This document shows, one piece after another, positions 31,798 through 41,632 of a DNA stretch of 64,000 bases. The stretch spans positions 2,046,001 to 2,110,000 of the forward strand of contig NZ_CP082787.1 of NCBI RefSeq assembly GCF_021462285.1, in the 5' to 3' direction. The stretch comes from Serratia entomophila. Lineage in GTDB: Bacteria > Pseudomonadota > Gammaproteobacteria > Enterobacterales > Enterobacteriaceae. Position 1 is the stretch's first letter, and the number at the start of each line of letters is the position of its first letter. The position numbers and the translations under genes are program-made. The notes under the pieces are model-generated. The model was not told where the DNA came from. It worked only from the letters and a program-made list of their open reading frames with translations, and searched no databases.

Positions 31798-32715
31798 ATG
31801 TACTACGGTTTCGATATGGGCGGCACCAAGATTGAGCTGGGCGTGTTTGACGAAAACCTGCAGCGCATCTGGCAGAAACGGGTGCCGACGCCGCGCGAGG
31901 ATTATTCGCAGCTGCTGGCGACGCTGCGCGATCTGACTCTTGAAGCGGATGCCCGTTGCGGCCGGCGCGGCAGCGTGGGCATCGGCATTCCCGGCTTGCC
32001 CAACGACGACGACGGCACGCTGTTTACCGCCAACGTGCCGGCGGCGATGGGGCAGCCGTTGCCGCGCGACCTGGCCGCACTGATCGGCAGAGAAGTGCGG
32101 GTAGACAACGACGCCAACTGTTTTGCGCTGTCGGAAGCCTGGGACGACGAGTTTCGCCGCTATCCGACGGTGCTGGGCATTATCCTCGGCACCGGCGTGG
32201 GCGGCGGGCTGATCGTCAACGGCAAGACGCTGACCGGGCGTAACTATATCGCCGGCGAGTTCGGCCATTTTCGCCTGCCGGTGGACGCTCTCGAAGTGCT
32301 GGGACGTGACATACCTCGCGTTGCCTGCGGTTGCGGCCACCAGGGTTGCATAGAAAACTACATTTCGGGCCGCGGTTTTGAGTGGATGTACGCGCACTTT
32401 TACGGGCAACGCTTGCCCGCCACGCAGATTATTGCGCATTATCAGGCAGGTGAGCCGCAGGCGGTGGCTCACGTCGAACGCTTTATGGACGTACTGGCGA
32501 TTTGCCTGGGCAATTTGCTGACCATTCTGGATCCGCACCTGGTGGTGATCGGCGGCGGGCTGTCGAATTTTGACGCTATCTATCGCGAACTGCCGCAGCG
32601 CCTGCCGGCGCACCTGCTGCGGGTGGCCAAGCCGCCGCGGATTGAAAAGGCGCGCTATGGCGATGCCGGCGGCGTACGCGGGGCGGCGTTCCTCAATTTG
32701 GTACGCCCGAGCTAA
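31798..32715 (+). CDS. nagK: N-acetyl-D-glucosamine kinase
   Basis: The 305-residue ROK-family kinase phosphorylates GlcNAc recovered from peptidoglycan. [18 protein letters not shown] is the ATP loop, [17 protein letters not shown] holds the catalytic aspartate, and [17 protein letters not shown] is the ROK zinc motif with its cysteines intact. It follows lolE by 53 bases, as in E. coli. Confidence 0.95.
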   Translation: MYYGFDMGGTKIELGVFDENLQRIWQKRVPTPREDYSQLLATLRDLTLEADARCGRRGSVGIGIPGLPNDDDGTLFTANVPAAMGQPLPRDLAALIGREVRVDNDANCFALSEAWDDEFRRYPTVLGIILGTGVGGGLIVNGKTLTGRNYIAGEFGHFRLPVDALEVLGRDIPRVACGCGHQGCIENYISGRGFEWMYAHFYGQRLPATQIIAHYQAGEPQAVAHVERFMDVLAICLGNLLTILDPHLVVIGGGLSNFDAIYRELPQRLPAHLLRVAKPPRIEKARYGDAGGVRGAAFLNLVRPS

Positions 32716-32816
32716 TTGGCGTTGCGGGCATGCGGTTTGCCTCGCTAAGGCAGCCAACAATGCGGCAAGGTCAAGCAAGAAGGGCAGTTGGTTAAGGACA
32801 AGTAAGGAGAGAGTTA

Positions 32817-33653
32817 ATGCACACTCGCCATCGGCTGTGTCAGTTTCGCAAGAGTAAGCATGTGCTGCATCAGCGCTTTCGTTCACGCATTTTTCACCGT
32901 GACACCATGGCGGCGGCCGAGCTGAAAAAGCCGTTTGTCGTGGTGTTGACCGGGGCCGGCATCTCGGCTGAGTCGGGCATCCGCACCTTCCGCGCCGCGG
33001 ACGGGCTGTGGGAAGAGCACCAGGTCGAAGACGTCGCCACGCCGGAAGGTTATCAGCGCGATCCGGCGTTGGTGCAGGAATTTTACAATGCGCGCCGCCG
33101 CCAACTGCAAACGGCGGAGATAGCGCCCAACGCCGCACACCGTGCGCTGGCGGATCTGGAAGAGTGGCTGGGGGACAACTTCCTGCTGGTCACGCAGAAT
33201 ATCGATAACCTGCATGAACGCGCCGGCAGCAAGCGGGTGCTGCACATGCACGGTGAGCTGTTGAAGGTGCGCTGCACCAGCTCCGGCCAGGTGTTCGACT
33301 GGCCGGAAGACCTCAGCGTCGACGACCGCTGCCATTGCTGCCAGTTCCCGGCGCCGCTGCGCCCGCACGTGGTGTGGTTCGGCGAAATGCCACTGGGCAT
33401 GGACGACATTTATCAGGCATTGGCCAAGGCCGACTTTTTCGTCGCCATCGGCACTTCCGGCCACGTTTATCCGGCGGCCGGCTTTGTGCATGAGGCGCGG
33501 TTGGGCGGGGCGTACGCCATGGAGCTGAACCTGGAGCCGAGCCAGGTGGAGAGCCAGTTCGACGAGAAACACTACGGCCCGGCCAGCGAGGTGGTGCCGC
33601 GCTTCGTGCACAAATTCCTGGTGGGCAAGGTGGCGCGGGCGGACCAACCCTAA
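32817..33653 (+). CDS. cobB: NAD-dependent protein deacylase CobB (sirtuin)
   Basis: The 278-residue class III sirtuin has a basic N-terminal extension of about 38 residues, as in the long E. coli form, then [33 protein letters not shown] and the catalytic His in LHMHGELL. Two zinc Cys pairs are replaced in part (VRCTSSGQ and [10 protein letters not shown]). It removes acetyl and succinyl groups from lysines. A shorter product could start at the internal ATG of [11 protein letters not shown]. Confidence 0.94.
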   Translation: MHTRHRLCQFRKSKHVLHQRFRSRIFHRDTMAAAELKKPFVVVLTGAGISAESGIRTFRAADGLWEEHQVEDVATPEGYQRDPALVQEFYNARRRQLQTAEIAPNAAHRALADLEEWLGDNFLLVTQNIDNLHERAGSKRVLHMHGELLKVRCTSSGQVFDWPEDLSVDDRCHCCQFPAPLRPHVVWFGEMPLGMDDIYQALAKADFFVAIGTSGHVYPAAGFVHEARLGGAYAMELNLEPSQVESQFDEKHYGPASEVVPRFVHKFLVGKVARADQP

Positions 33654-33693
33654 CTGAATAGCGGGGCGCAACCTTCTGCGCCCCGCTATTCAG
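33654..33693. terminator. Strong hairpin between cobB and potD
   Basis: CTGAATAGCGGGGCGCA and its exact complement form a 17-pair stem around a six-base loop between convergent genes. It is probably a bidirectional terminator although no T-run follows. Confidence 0.75.
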
Positions 33694-33697
33694 CCGG

Positions 33698-34741
33698 TTA
33701 GCGGCCGGCTTTCAGCTTCTGGAAGTAGCTTTCATACAGCGTGCTGGCGTCGCCGACGTCGTTTTGCCATTCACCGTTGTTGATCACCGACTCGTCTGGA
33801 TACAGCGATTTGTCGTTGGCGATCTCTGGCGACAGCAGCTTTTTCGCCGCCAGGTTAGGCGTTGGATAACCGATAGTTTCCGCCACCTGCACCGCAATTT
33901 CCGGCCGCAGCAGGAAGTCGATCAGCTTCAGCGCGCCTTCGACGTTCTGCGCGTTGGCCGGAATGGCCAGGCTGTCCATCCAGAAAATTCCGCCTTCTTT
34001 GGGCCAAACGATCTCCAATGGCGTACCGGCCTGGCGCGCCACGAAGGCCGAGCCGTTCCACACCATCCCCACGTTGACCTCCCCCTCCATAAACGGGTTG
34101 CCCGGGTTATCGGAGTTGAAGGCCAGCACGTTCGGCATCAGCTTCTGCAGCTCGTGATAGGCGGCTTCGATCTGTTTGGGGTCGGTAGTGTTGCCCGAGT
34201 AGCCCAGCTTGCGCAGCGCCATTTGGAACACTTCGCGTGCGTCGTCGGTCAGCAGCAGCCGCCCCTTGTACTGCGGCTGCCACAGATCGGCCCAGGCGGT
34301 GACCGTGGCCGGCTCCAGCGCGTCGCTGTTGACGCCGATGGCCGTTGCGCCCCAGATATAGGGAATGGAATAGTCGTTGTTGGGATCGAAAGGCTTGTTC
34401 AGCAGGTTAGGATCCAGATCCTTGAAGTGGCTGAGCTTGCTTTTGTCGATCTTTTGCAGCATGCCTTCCTTGCTCATCTTGGCGATGAAATAGGTGGAGG
34501 GCACCACCAGATCGTACGCGCCGTCCTTATAGGTCTTCAGCTTGGCGTACATGCTTTCGTTGGATTCGTAGGTGGAGTAAATCACCTTGATGCCGGTTTC
34601 TTTGGTGAACTGCTCCAGCAGCCCCGGCGGAACGTATTCAGTCCAGTTATAGAAGTACAGTGTCTTGCCGTCAGAGGCGTTTGCAGAGCACATGCCCAGC
34701 GCCATCATCCCGGCTGCGAGCAGATGTGACCACTTTTTCAT
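33698..34741 (-). CDS. potD: Spermidine/putrescine ABC transporter periplasmic binding protein
   Basis: The 347-residue protein has a signal peptide (HLLAAGMMALGMCSANA), then LYFYNWTEYVPPGLLEQFTK, a hallmark of PotD. Polyamine-contacting residues appear in DLVVPSTYFIAKMSKEGML and the later VGMVWNGSAFVAR. In E. coli potD is the last gene of potABCD. Here it is 4.15 kb away from potC, with a PTS/GH4/regulator cassette between, and it has its own good promoter (34823-34851). Confidence 0.95.
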   Translation of the reverse strand: MKKWSHLLAAGMMALGMCSANASDGKTLYFYNWTEYVPPGLLEQFTKETGIKVIYSTYESNESMYAKLKTYKDGAYDLVVPSTYFIAKMSKEGMLQKIDKSKLSHFKDLDPNLLNKPFDPNNDYSIPYIWGATAIGVNSDALEPATVTAWADLWQPQYKGRLLLTDDAREVFQMALRKLGYSGNTTDPKQIEAAYHELQKLMPNVLAFNSDNPGNPFMEGEVNVGMVWNGSAFVARQAGTPLEIVWPKEGGIFWMDSLAIPANAQNVEGALKLIDFLLRPEIAVQVAETIGYPTPNLAAKKLLSPEIANDKSLYPDESVINNGEWQNDVGDASTLYESYFQKLKAGR

Positions 34742-34822
34742 GCAGCGTTTCCTTCAGCAGTATTGAGCCGATCCCGTATGCGCCGCCGCCTGCAGCGGTG
34801 CGCCATACCCCAGAGAGAAGCC

Positions 34823-34851
34823 ATTATAGGTGCCGTGGCCGGGTGGGTAAA
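34823..34851 (-). promoter_or_regulatory. Predicted sigma-70 promoter for separated potD
   Basis: On the minus strand, TATAAT (34823-34828) is a perfect -10. TTTACC (34846-34851) is a four-of-six -35 at exactly 17 bases spacing. It lies about 80 bases upstream of the potD ATG. Confidence 0.65.
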
Positions 34852-34978
34852 GGCGGTTATCCCGTTGGCAAATCAGCGTTTTACTGACTGACAGCGCGTC
34901 ACAGTTTTATCGCTGCCTGCTGGACAGCCGCGCACGCGCGTGAGAAACATAATCTTAGTGAATAAGCAGGGGGTAGCG

Positions 34979-35692
34979 GTGAATTTCAAACAGGTGTTCA
35001 GCCAGGCGGATCTCAGCAAGACGGACCTGGCTATTCTCAACTGTATTCTCGATAACCCGGACGCCTGCATCGACGACGGCATCCGCGCGGTGTCCGCTCG
35101 CTGCTACAGTTCGCCGTCCACCCTGGTGCGTTTGGCCAAGAAGCTGGGCTTCCGCGGTTATCTGGAGCTGGTGTATTTCATCAAATTCAACCTGGCGATG
35201 GCGCCGGCCTATCTGGCGGAGCGGCAGGGGCCTGCGGCGGTCAGCGCGCAGCAGCAGGCGCAGTTTCTCGACCTGCTCGACCAGGGTAAGGTTCTGATCC
35301 ACGGCAGCGGCTTCTCGCAGCTGGTGGCGCAATACATGTACAATAAGTTTATGACGCTGGGCATCGACAGCTACCTGTCGCTGTGGCCGGATTTCGACAT
35401 TCTCGATCGAGAAACGCGCTTTCCTTTCAATATGGTGATCGTGATTTCAAAGTCGGGCAACAGCGGCTCGGCGCTGAGCTGGGGGGAAGCGGTGAAGCGC
35501 AACAATATTCGCCTGGCGGCGTTCTGCGGCGACGGCGACAGCCCGCTGGCGCAGCAGGCCGACATGCGCTTTGTTTATGAAGATCGGCAAAAATATGACC
35601 ATGATATTTATTATCCCAATCCGTTCTTCGGCCATTGCCTGCTCGGATTTGAAAACCTGATCAAGGCCTGGTTTGAACGGCGCAGCCGCTGA
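34979..35692 (+). CDS. MurR/RpiR-family transcriptional regulator
   Basis: The 237-residue protein has an N-terminal RpiR helix-turn-helix (AVSARCYSSPSTLVRLAKKL, then GFRGYLELVYFIKF) and a SIS sugar-phosphate domain (VLIHGSGFSQLVAQYMYNKF, VIVISKSGNSGSALSW). I start at GTG 34979 because AGGGGG (34968-34973) stands five bases ahead; an in-frame ATG at 34940 lacks a site. It points toward, and ends 17 bases from, the convergent GH4 gene, and most likely regulates the EIICB-GH4 pair in response to a phosphorylated sugar. Confidence 0.87.
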   Translation: MNFKQVFSQADLSKTDLAILNCILDNPDACIDDGIRAVSARCYSSPSTLVRLAKKLGFRGYLELVYFIKFNLAMAPAYLAERQGPAAVSAQQQAQFLDLLDQGKVLIHGSGFSQLVAQYMYNKFMTLGIDSYLSLWPDFDILDRETRFPFNMVIVISKSGNSGSALSWGEAVKRNNIRLAAFCGDGDSPLAQQADMRFVYEDRQKYDHDIYYPNPFFGHCLLGFENLIKAWFERRSR

Positions 35693-35709
35693 AAGCCGCG
35701 CCGTTGCCG

Positions 35710-37095
35710 CTAGCGCCAGTGTTCGGCATATTGCCGGTGGGCCTGCAAATACTCCTCCACCAGCGTTTTCGCCAGCGAATAGGAGTTCACCAGCGGGTGC
35801 ACCATCAGCGCCTTGATGGCCTTTTGGCGATCGCCGGTTAAAATCGCCGCCACCGCCAGCCGTTCATACTCCTTCACCCGGGCGATCAGGTTCTTTTGGG
35901 TATCGGGGATGTCGCGCATTTTCACCGGATGGATCCCGGCGCTGCTCAGTTCACAGCTGATTTCAATCACGTCCTCCGGATGCAGAAAATCCAGCGTGTC
36001 GTTGTTCTGCATCGAGACGACGACGCGTTTTTGCTGGCCGCTGTTCACCGCTTCCAGGATGTCGATCGCCACGCCGGCGTAGCCGCCGCTGTCCGGCTGT
36101 TCGATAAACTGCTGCAGCGTCAGCATTTCACGCTCTTTCACCTTGCCCTGGCTGGATTCACGCTGCATATACGAGTTCTCGCGCGCCAGATAATGGCCGA
36201 AATAGACGCTGAAGGCCTGTTCCAACTGGCGGGGAATATCCAGCTGCGCCAGGCTTGCCAGCATCTGTCGGTTGATGGCGGCAATCTGCTCGCCACGGGT
36301 TTCTCCGGCGCTGACGATGGCGGCGATCGCCTGCTCGCGGTAGTAGTAGTAATACAGATACTCGTTGAGCATCAGGTTATCCGACAGCGCCACCAGCTCC
36401 GGCGAGAAATATTTCATGCAGGTGTCGCGGTACAGGCGCGGATCCGCCAGCAGCCTGTCGGTCACCGGTTCGCCATTCACCCGCGCATTGCGGAACCAGG
36501 ACAGATGATTCAGGCCGAAGCAATCGATGCTCAACTCCGTTTCGCGGCAGCCCAGCAGCTCGGCCAGTTCGCGGATAAACTCGCTGGGCGCATCGCAGAT
36601 GCCGTATACCCGGCGCTTGAAGCCGGATTTGATGATAGCCTCGGTGACCATGCCGGAGGGGTTGGTGAAGTTGAACAGCACCGCGTCCGGCGACGACAGC
36701 TGCTCAATCAGGCGGCAGTATTCGACGATTGCCGGGATCGAGCGCATCGCCATGGCGAAGCCGCCGGCGCCGGTGGTTTCCTGCCCCAGCACCTGGTGGT
36801 TGAGCGCAATGCGTTCGTCATGGATGCGTCCTTCCTCACCGCCGATGCGCAGGGTGGTGATGATATAATCGGCGCCGCTCAGTGCCTGGCGCGCGTCGCT
36901 GGTCAGGCTGAAGGCGATATCGCTGCGGATGCGCTGGAACACGCCCTGGGCGATGGCGCCGTAAATCGCCAGCTTGTGCTGGTCGGTGTCCATAAACACC
37001 ACTTCGGTGACGCCGATGCGGTGAGCGTTATAGGCGATGGATTTTGCCAGGAACGGCGAGCGCACGCCGCCGCCGCCCAATACGGTAAGTTTCAT
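35710..37095 (-). CDS. Glycoside hydrolase family 4 phospho-glycosidase
   Basis: The 461-residue NAD- and Mn-dependent enzyme has the N-terminal dinucleotide loop MKLTVLGGGGVRSPF, the GH4 motif LFNFTNPSGMVTEAI, metal-ligand Cys in YGICDAPSEF and metal-ligand His in FGLNHLSWFRN. GH4 enzymes cleave 6-phospho-glucosides by redox-elimination. Alpha versus beta preference cannot be settled by eye. The ATG at 37095 is preceded by GGGAG; an upstream frame start is inside the EIICB gene. The EIICB gene lies 22 bases upstream on the same strand, so imported phospho-sugar is its likely substrate. Confidence 0.88.
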   Translation of the reverse strand: MKLTVLGGGGVRSPFLAKSIAYNAHRIGVTEVVFMDTDQHKLAIYGAIAQGVFQRIRSDIAFSLTSDARQALSGADYIITTLRIGGEEGRIHDERIALNHQVLGQETTGAGGFAMAMRSIPAIVEYCRLIEQLSSPDAVLFNFTNPSGMVTEAIIKSGFKRRVYGICDAPSEFIRELAELLGCRETELSIDCFGLNHLSWFRNARVNGEPVTDRLLADPRLYRDTCMKYFSPELVALSDNLMLNEYLYYYYYREQAIAAIVSAGETRGEQIAAINRQMLASLAQLDIPRQLEQAFSVYFGHYLARENSYMQRESSQGKVKEREMLTLQQFIEQPDSGGYAGVAIDILEAVNSGQQKRVVVSMQNNDTLDFLHPEDVIEISCELSSAGIHPVKMRDIPDTQKNLIARVKEYERLAVAAILTGDRQKAIKALMVHPLVNSYSLAKTLVEEYLQAHRQYAEHWR

Positions 37096-37117
37096 TCGAT
37101 ATCTCCCATTAATCATT

Positions 37118-38677
37118 TCACAGTGCGGCCAAATACTTCTCAACCTGATTTTTAACCTTGCCGACGGTGACGCCATAAATAACCTGCACCTCACGCCGAT
37201 TTTTCACCACCCCTTTGGCGCCGGTGCTTTTTAATGCCGCTTCGTCTACCTGTTGCAGATCTTTTAATTCCACCCGCAGCCGGGTAAAGCAGTTATCGAC
37301 GGAAATAATATTGTCCTTGCCGCCGAGGGCGCGAATAATAATGCCGCTCAGTTCATTCGGTTGATTCTTGCTGTTCTGATAATCCTGTTTGGAATACAGT
37401 TTGACGTCGTCCTGGTCTTCACGGCCCGGCGTTTTCAAATCGAGTTTCAGCACCAGAGTTTTGAACACCAGGTAATAGACCGCGAATTGCACCAGGCCAA
37501 TCACCACGTACAGCGGCCAGCGGGTAAGGGCGACCGGCAGCGGCAGGTTATACACCAAAAACTCGATCAGGCCGCTGGCGCCCCAGGGGCGAACCTCGAG
37601 CAGGTTGCAGGCCACCTGCGACAGCGCGGTCAGCACCGCGTGGATCACCCACAGCAGCGGTGAGATAAACAGGAAGGTGAATTCGATAGGTTCGGTGATG
37701 CCCACCAGAATTGAAGTGGTGATGGCGGGGATCAGGATCGCCTTGGCCAGCGTTTTTTTCTCCGGTTTGGCGGTGCGGTAGAACGCCAGCGCCGCGCCCG
37801 ACAGGCCGAAGATAGTCACCATACCCTGTTGCGAGAAGCGCAGCGCCTCGTTCATCAGCGGTGAGATGCCCGGATCACGCATATAGGCCAGGAAGATCGC
37901 CTGCGAGCCGGAGACGGTGTGGCCATCCTGCACAATGGAACCGCCGATGCTGGTGAGCTGGAACGGCGACCAGATAAAGTGGTGCAGCCCGGTGGGAATA
38001 AGGAATTTCTCGAAGAAGCCGTAAACGAACACCCCGAGCGAACCGGAGCTTTTCATAAAGCCGGTCAGCGAGATCAGGCCGTGCGAAATGGCCGGCCACA
38101 GGTAGCTGAAGGCGATGGCGTATAACAGGATCACCGGCGTCATGGCGATCAGCACCAGCTTGGCGCCGCCGTATACCGAGAACACGCCGCCCAGCTCGAC
38201 GTTGCACAGGCGGTTATGCACCCAGGCGATGGTGACGCCGAGGATCAGGCCGAGGAAGATGCCCATGTCCACCACGGTGAAGCCCAGCAGCTCGGTCTGC
38301 CCGGTGCCGTAATATTCACCGTTGATTTTTTGCGCCACGTGGCCGCTGAGCTGCAGATAGGAGGCGTTAGCGCCGAGAAACATGATAAAGCACATTACCG
38401 CCACCAGCGCCGCTTCGCTTTTTTTATCTTTGGCTAATCCGTAGGTAATGCCGATGCAGAAAATCAGGCCGAGATTGCCGAATAATGGCCAGAAGGTATC
38501 GCCGATCATTTTTCCGACATGAAAAATTCCGGAATTTTCATTAATCAACGTGGGGTTGGTGAGAATAGAACTTAATGCCAGTATCAGGCCGATAACCGGC
38601 AGGAAAAATATCGGCCCCATCATGGCTTTGGAAAAAAGCTGCAGCTTGTTTAAGATATTATCAATAATACCTTTCAT
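37118..38677 (-). CDS. PTS EIICB sugar transporter, glucose/alpha-glucoside type
   Basis: The 519-residue protein is an EIIC channel of the glucose superfamily (MMGPIFFLPVIGLILALSS, PTGLHHFIWSPFQLTSIGGS, GITEPIEFTFLFISPLLWV). It is linked to a C-terminal EIIB domain whose phosphorylated cysteine is in SVDNCFTRLRVELKDL. No EIIA domain is present, so it probably borrows glucose EIIA (Crr), as AglA and MalX types do. AAGGAAC precedes the ATG. With the adjacent GH4 enzyme it forms an uptake-and-hydrolysis unit for a glucoside. Confidence 0.9.
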   Translation of the reverse strand: MKGIIDNILNKLQLFSKAMMGPIFFLPVIGLILALSSILTNPTLINENSGIFHVGKMIGDTFWPLFGNLGLIFCIGITYGLAKDKKSEAALVAVMCFIMFLGANASYLQLSGHVAQKINGEYYGTGQTELLGFTVVDMGIFLGLILGVTIAWVHNRLCNVELGGVFSVYGGAKLVLIAMTPVILLYAIAFSYLWPAISHGLISLTGFMKSSGSLGVFVYGFFEKFLIPTGLHHFIWSPFQLTSIGGSIVQDGHTVSGSQAIFLAYMRDPGISPLMNEALRFSQQGMVTIFGLSGAALAFYRTAKPEKKTLAKAILIPAITTSILVGITEPIEFTFLFISPLLWVIHAVLTALSQVACNLLEVRPWGASGLIEFLVYNLPLPVALTRWPLYVVIGLVQFAVYYLVFKTLVLKLDLKTPGREDQDDVKLYSKQDYQNSKNQPNELSGIIIRALGGKDNIISVDNCFTRLRVELKDLQQVDEAALKSTGAKGVVKNRREVQVIYGVTVGKVKNQVEKYLAAL

Positions 38678-38815
38678 GGCAGTTCCTTTTTTATATTTTA
38701 GTGGATACGACGTTGCTGATCATGCTCCCTGAAAGATGAAAGAGATAATGGCGAACCCTGCCCTGGTTCAGTTATAGGGGGAAAGATCCGGCGAAGCAAT
38801 TGGCGAGAGGAAATA

Positions 38816-38848
38816 GGCACCGGTGCTCAATGAATGACAACCGGTGCC
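38816..38848 (-). terminator. Hairpin after potC
   Basis: GGCACCGGT pairs with ACCGGTGCC around a 15-base loop, downstream of potC on the minus strand. Termination here would confirm that potABC ends before the inserted cassette. The T-run is weak. Confidence 0.45.
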
Positions 38849-38893
38849 GGCCGTGAGGGGGATCACGAAAGGGCGCCGCAGCGCCCAGCGGCG

Positions 38894-39676
38894 TTAGCCG
38901 GCTTTGGGGCTGCGATCGCGCATGATCCACTGGCTGGCGATCACCAGCACCAGCGACAGCAACAGCAGTATGGTGGCCAGGGCATTGACCTCCGGCGATA
39001 CGCCGACCTTCACCATCGAATAGATCTTCAGCGGCAGGATCTCGTAGCTGGGGCCGGTGACGAACGAAGACACCACCACGTCGTCCATCGACAGCGTGAA
39101 GCTCAGCAGCCAGCCGGCCGCCACCGCCGGCATCGCCAGCGGCAGGACTATCTTGCGCAGGATGGTGACCTCGCCGGCGCCGAGATCGCGCGCCGCCTCC
39201 AGCATCTTCACGTCGAAGCCTTTCAGCCGCGAATAGACGGTGACCACCACGAACGGCAGGCAGAAGGTGATGTGCGAGAACAGCAGCGACCAAAAGCCGA
39301 GCGAGATCCCCAGCAGCATAAACAGCACCAGCAGGGAAATGGCCATCACGATATCCGGCGACATCATCACCACAAACAGCATACCGCTGACGAACGGCTT
39401 GCCGCGGAAGCGGTAGCGATACAGCGCCACCGCGGTCAGCGAGCCAATCAGCGTGGCGAAGGTGGCGGACAGCACCGCCATGGTCAGCGAATGGCCCGCG
39501 GCCTGCAGCAGGCTGTCGTTGTTGAACAGCATGCCGTACCAGTGAGCGGTGAACCCCTGCCAGCTGATGCCAAAGCGCGAGGCATTGAAGGAGTTGACGA
39601 TCAGAATGACGATCGGGATATACAGGTAAGCGTATACCAGCGTCATAAAGCCGCCGCGCAGCAAGCGTCCGATCAT
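38894..39676 (-). CDS. potC: Spermidine/putrescine ABC transporter permease PotC
   Basis: The 260-residue permease begins [20 protein letters not shown] and has six membrane helices. The ATPase-contact loop is [21 protein letters not shown] use ATG 39676, matching E. coli PotC; the longer frame to 40300 runs through potB in another phase. The start overlaps the potB stop by four bases (ATGA). Confidence 0.95.
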   Translation of the reverse strand: MIGRLLRGGFMTLVYAYLYIPIVILIVNSFNASRFGISWQGFTAHWYGMLFNNDSLLQAAGHSLTMAVLSATFATLIGSLTAVALYRYRFRGKPFVSGMLFVVMMSPDIVMAISLLVLFMLLGISLGFWSLLFSHITFCLPFVVVTVYSRLKGFDVKMLEAARDLGAGEVTILRKIVLPLAMPAVAAGWLLSFTLSMDDVVVSSFVTGPSYEILPLKIYSMVKVGVSPEVNALATILLLLSLVLVIASQWIMRDRSPKAG

Positions 39677-40533
39677 GCCAGATCCTCCTTCTTGTTCAGC
39701 AGCCGGGCGGCACGGTAGTAGACCAGCAGCAGCAGCCCCATCACCAACGTCAGGCAGATGCTGGTGGCGGCGCCGAACGGCCAGTCGCGAATATTGAGGA
39801 ACTGGCTTTTGATCACGTTGCCGATCAGCAGGTTCTTGGCGCCGCCCATCAGATCGGCGACGAAGAACAGCCCCATGGCCGGCAGCATCACCAGCAGGCA
39901 GCCGGCGATTATGCCCGGCATGGTCAGCGGCACAATGATGCGGATGAAGGTCTGCAGCTTGCCGGCGCCCAGATCGCGCGCCGCTTCCAGGCAGGACTTG
40001 TCGAGTTTTTCGATGCTGGAATAAAGCGGCATCACCATAAACGGCAGCAGGATGTAGACCAGCCCCAGGATCACCGCCTCTGAGGTGTACATGATGCGCA
40101 GCGGCTTGTCGATCAGCCCAATCCACAGCAGCGCGTCGTTGAGGTAGCCGCGGGTGCTGAGGAACAGCTTCAGGCCGTAGATGCGGATCAGCGAGTTGGT
40201 CCAGAAGGGCACAATCAGCAGAAACAGCAGCAGCGGGCGCAGCTTCTGCGGCAGGCGCGCCAGGATGAAGGCGAAAGGATAACCGATCGCCAGGCAGCAC
40301 AGGGTGGCTGTCAGCGCCATGTTCAACGAGTGCAGCAGCACCTGGGCGTACAGCGGGTCGAACAGCCGGCTGTAGTTGTCCAGCGTGAACACCATTTGCA
40401 CCAGGTTGGCGTCGTCGCGTGTCAGGAAGCTGGTGCCGATGATCATCAGGTTCGGCATAAACACGAACAGCAGCAGCCAGACCACCACGCCGACGATCAC
40501 CGTATTCTGGAATACCTTACGCGATTTCTTCAT
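39673..40533 (-). CDS. potB: Spermidine/putrescine ABC transporter permease PotB
   Basis: The 286-residue permease has six helices and the EAA loop [20 protein letters not shown] that docks to PotA. It overlaps potA by 17 bases and potC by four, showing a tightly coupled potA-potB-potC unit. Confidence 0.95.
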   Translation of the reverse strand: MKKSRKVFQNTVIVGVVVWLLLFVFMPNLMIIGTSFLTRDDANLVQMVFTLDNYSRLFDPLYAQVLLHSLNMALTATLCCLAIGYPFAFILARLPQKLRPLLLFLLIVPFWTNSLIRIYGLKLFLSTRGYLNDALLWIGLIDKPLRIMYTSEAVILGLVYILLPFMVMPLYSSIEKLDKSCLEAARDLGAGKLQTFIRIIVPLTMPGIIAGCLLVMLPAMGLFFVADLMGGAKNLLIGNVIKSQFLNIRDWPFGAATSICLTLVMGLLLLVYYRAARLLNKKEDLA

Positions 40534-41632
40534 CGGCCAGCACCACCTCCCAACTTTCGACCCAGGTCACCGCCATTTTCTGGTTCAGCGAGTGATCGAC
40601 GTCCGGATCGTCTTCGTTGAAAAACTCGCTGACCATTACCGTCTTGCCGTTTTCCAACTCGACCACCGACTCCAGCGTCATGCCTTTGTAGTTGCGTTCG
40701 CGCACATAGCCGATCAGGCCGTCCGGCTGCTCGCCGTCGTTCACTTCCTCAACCCGCAGGTCTTCCGGCCGCAGCAGCACTTTCAGCCGCTGGCCCGCGT
40801 CGACCGGCAGCTCGGCATAGATATCGCACTCGCGGCCTTCAACGTCGGCGCGCACCCGCTGCGGATCGAGGCGCTGCAGCACCACGGCGTCGAAGATGTT
40901 GATCTCGCCGATAAAACTGGCGACGAACAGGTTCTTCGGCTCTTCGTAGATTTCACGCGGCGTGCCGTCCTGCTCGATGCGGCCTTCGCGCATCACCACA
41001 ATGCGGTCCGACATGCTCAGCGCCTCTTCCTGATCGTGGGTGACGAACACGAAGGTGATGCCCAGCTTGCGTTGCAACGCCTTCAGCTCGTTCTGCATCT
41101 GCTTGCGCAGCTTGTAGTCCAGCGCCGACAGCGATTCGTCCAGCAGCAGCACCTTCGGTTTGTTGACTACCGCGCGGGCGATGGCCACCCGCTGCTGCTG
41201 GCCGCCGGAAAGCTGGCCGGGGCGGCGTTGGGCGAACTGATCCAACTGCACCATGCGCAACGCCTCTTCGACGCGCGGCGTCAGTTCGGCGGTCGGGATT
41301 TTCTGCATGCGCAGGCCGAAGGCGACGTTTTCAAACACCGTCATGTGGGGGAACAGAGCATAGCTCTGGAAAACGGTGTTGACGTGGCGCTGCTCGGCGG
41401 GGATAGCGGTGATGTCCTGGCCGTCGAGCAGGATGCGCCCCCGATCGGCGTCCTCCAGACCGGCTATCAGGCGCAGCGCGGTGGTTTTGCCACAGCCGGA
41501 AGGGCCGAGAATGGTGAGGAATTCGCCGTGGTTAATCGTCAGATTAAGATCGGCAATGATGGTTTTGCCGTCGAACCCCTTGCTCAGGGCATGCAGTTCA
41601 ACGAGGGGTGTCAGAGAAGGTTTCTCAGTCAT
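40517..41632 (-). CDS. potA: Spermidine/putrescine ABC transporter ATPase PotA
   Basis: The 371-residue ATPase has Walker [19 protein letters not shown], signature [16 protein letters not shown], Walker [14 protein letters not shown] and a C-terminal TOBE-type regulatory domain ([20 protein letters not shown]). It is the first gene of potABC and divergent from pepT, as in E. coli. Confidence 0.96.
   Translation of the reverse strand: MTEKPSLTPLVELHALSKGFDGKTIIADLNLTINHGEFLTILGPSGCGKTTALRLIAGLEDADRGRILLDGQDITAIPAEQRHVNTVFQSYALFPHMTVFENVAFGLRMQKIPTAELTPRVEEALRMVQLDQFAQRRPGQLSGGQQQRVAIARAVVNKPKVLLLDESLSALDYKLRKQMQNELKALQRKLGITFVFVTHDQEEALSMSDRIVVMREGRIEQDGTPREIYEEPKNLFVASFIGEINIFDAVVLQRLDPQRVRADVEGRECDIYAELPVDAGQRLKVLLRPEDLRVEEVNDGEQPDGLIGYVRERNYKGMTLESVVELENGKTVMVSEFFNEDDPDVDHSLNQKMAVTWVESWEVVLADEEIA

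Noticed and set aside
31780-33138. A 452-codon minus-strand frame across nagK and cobB
   Set aside because: Shadow of two conserved plus-strand genes; no domain or ribosome site.
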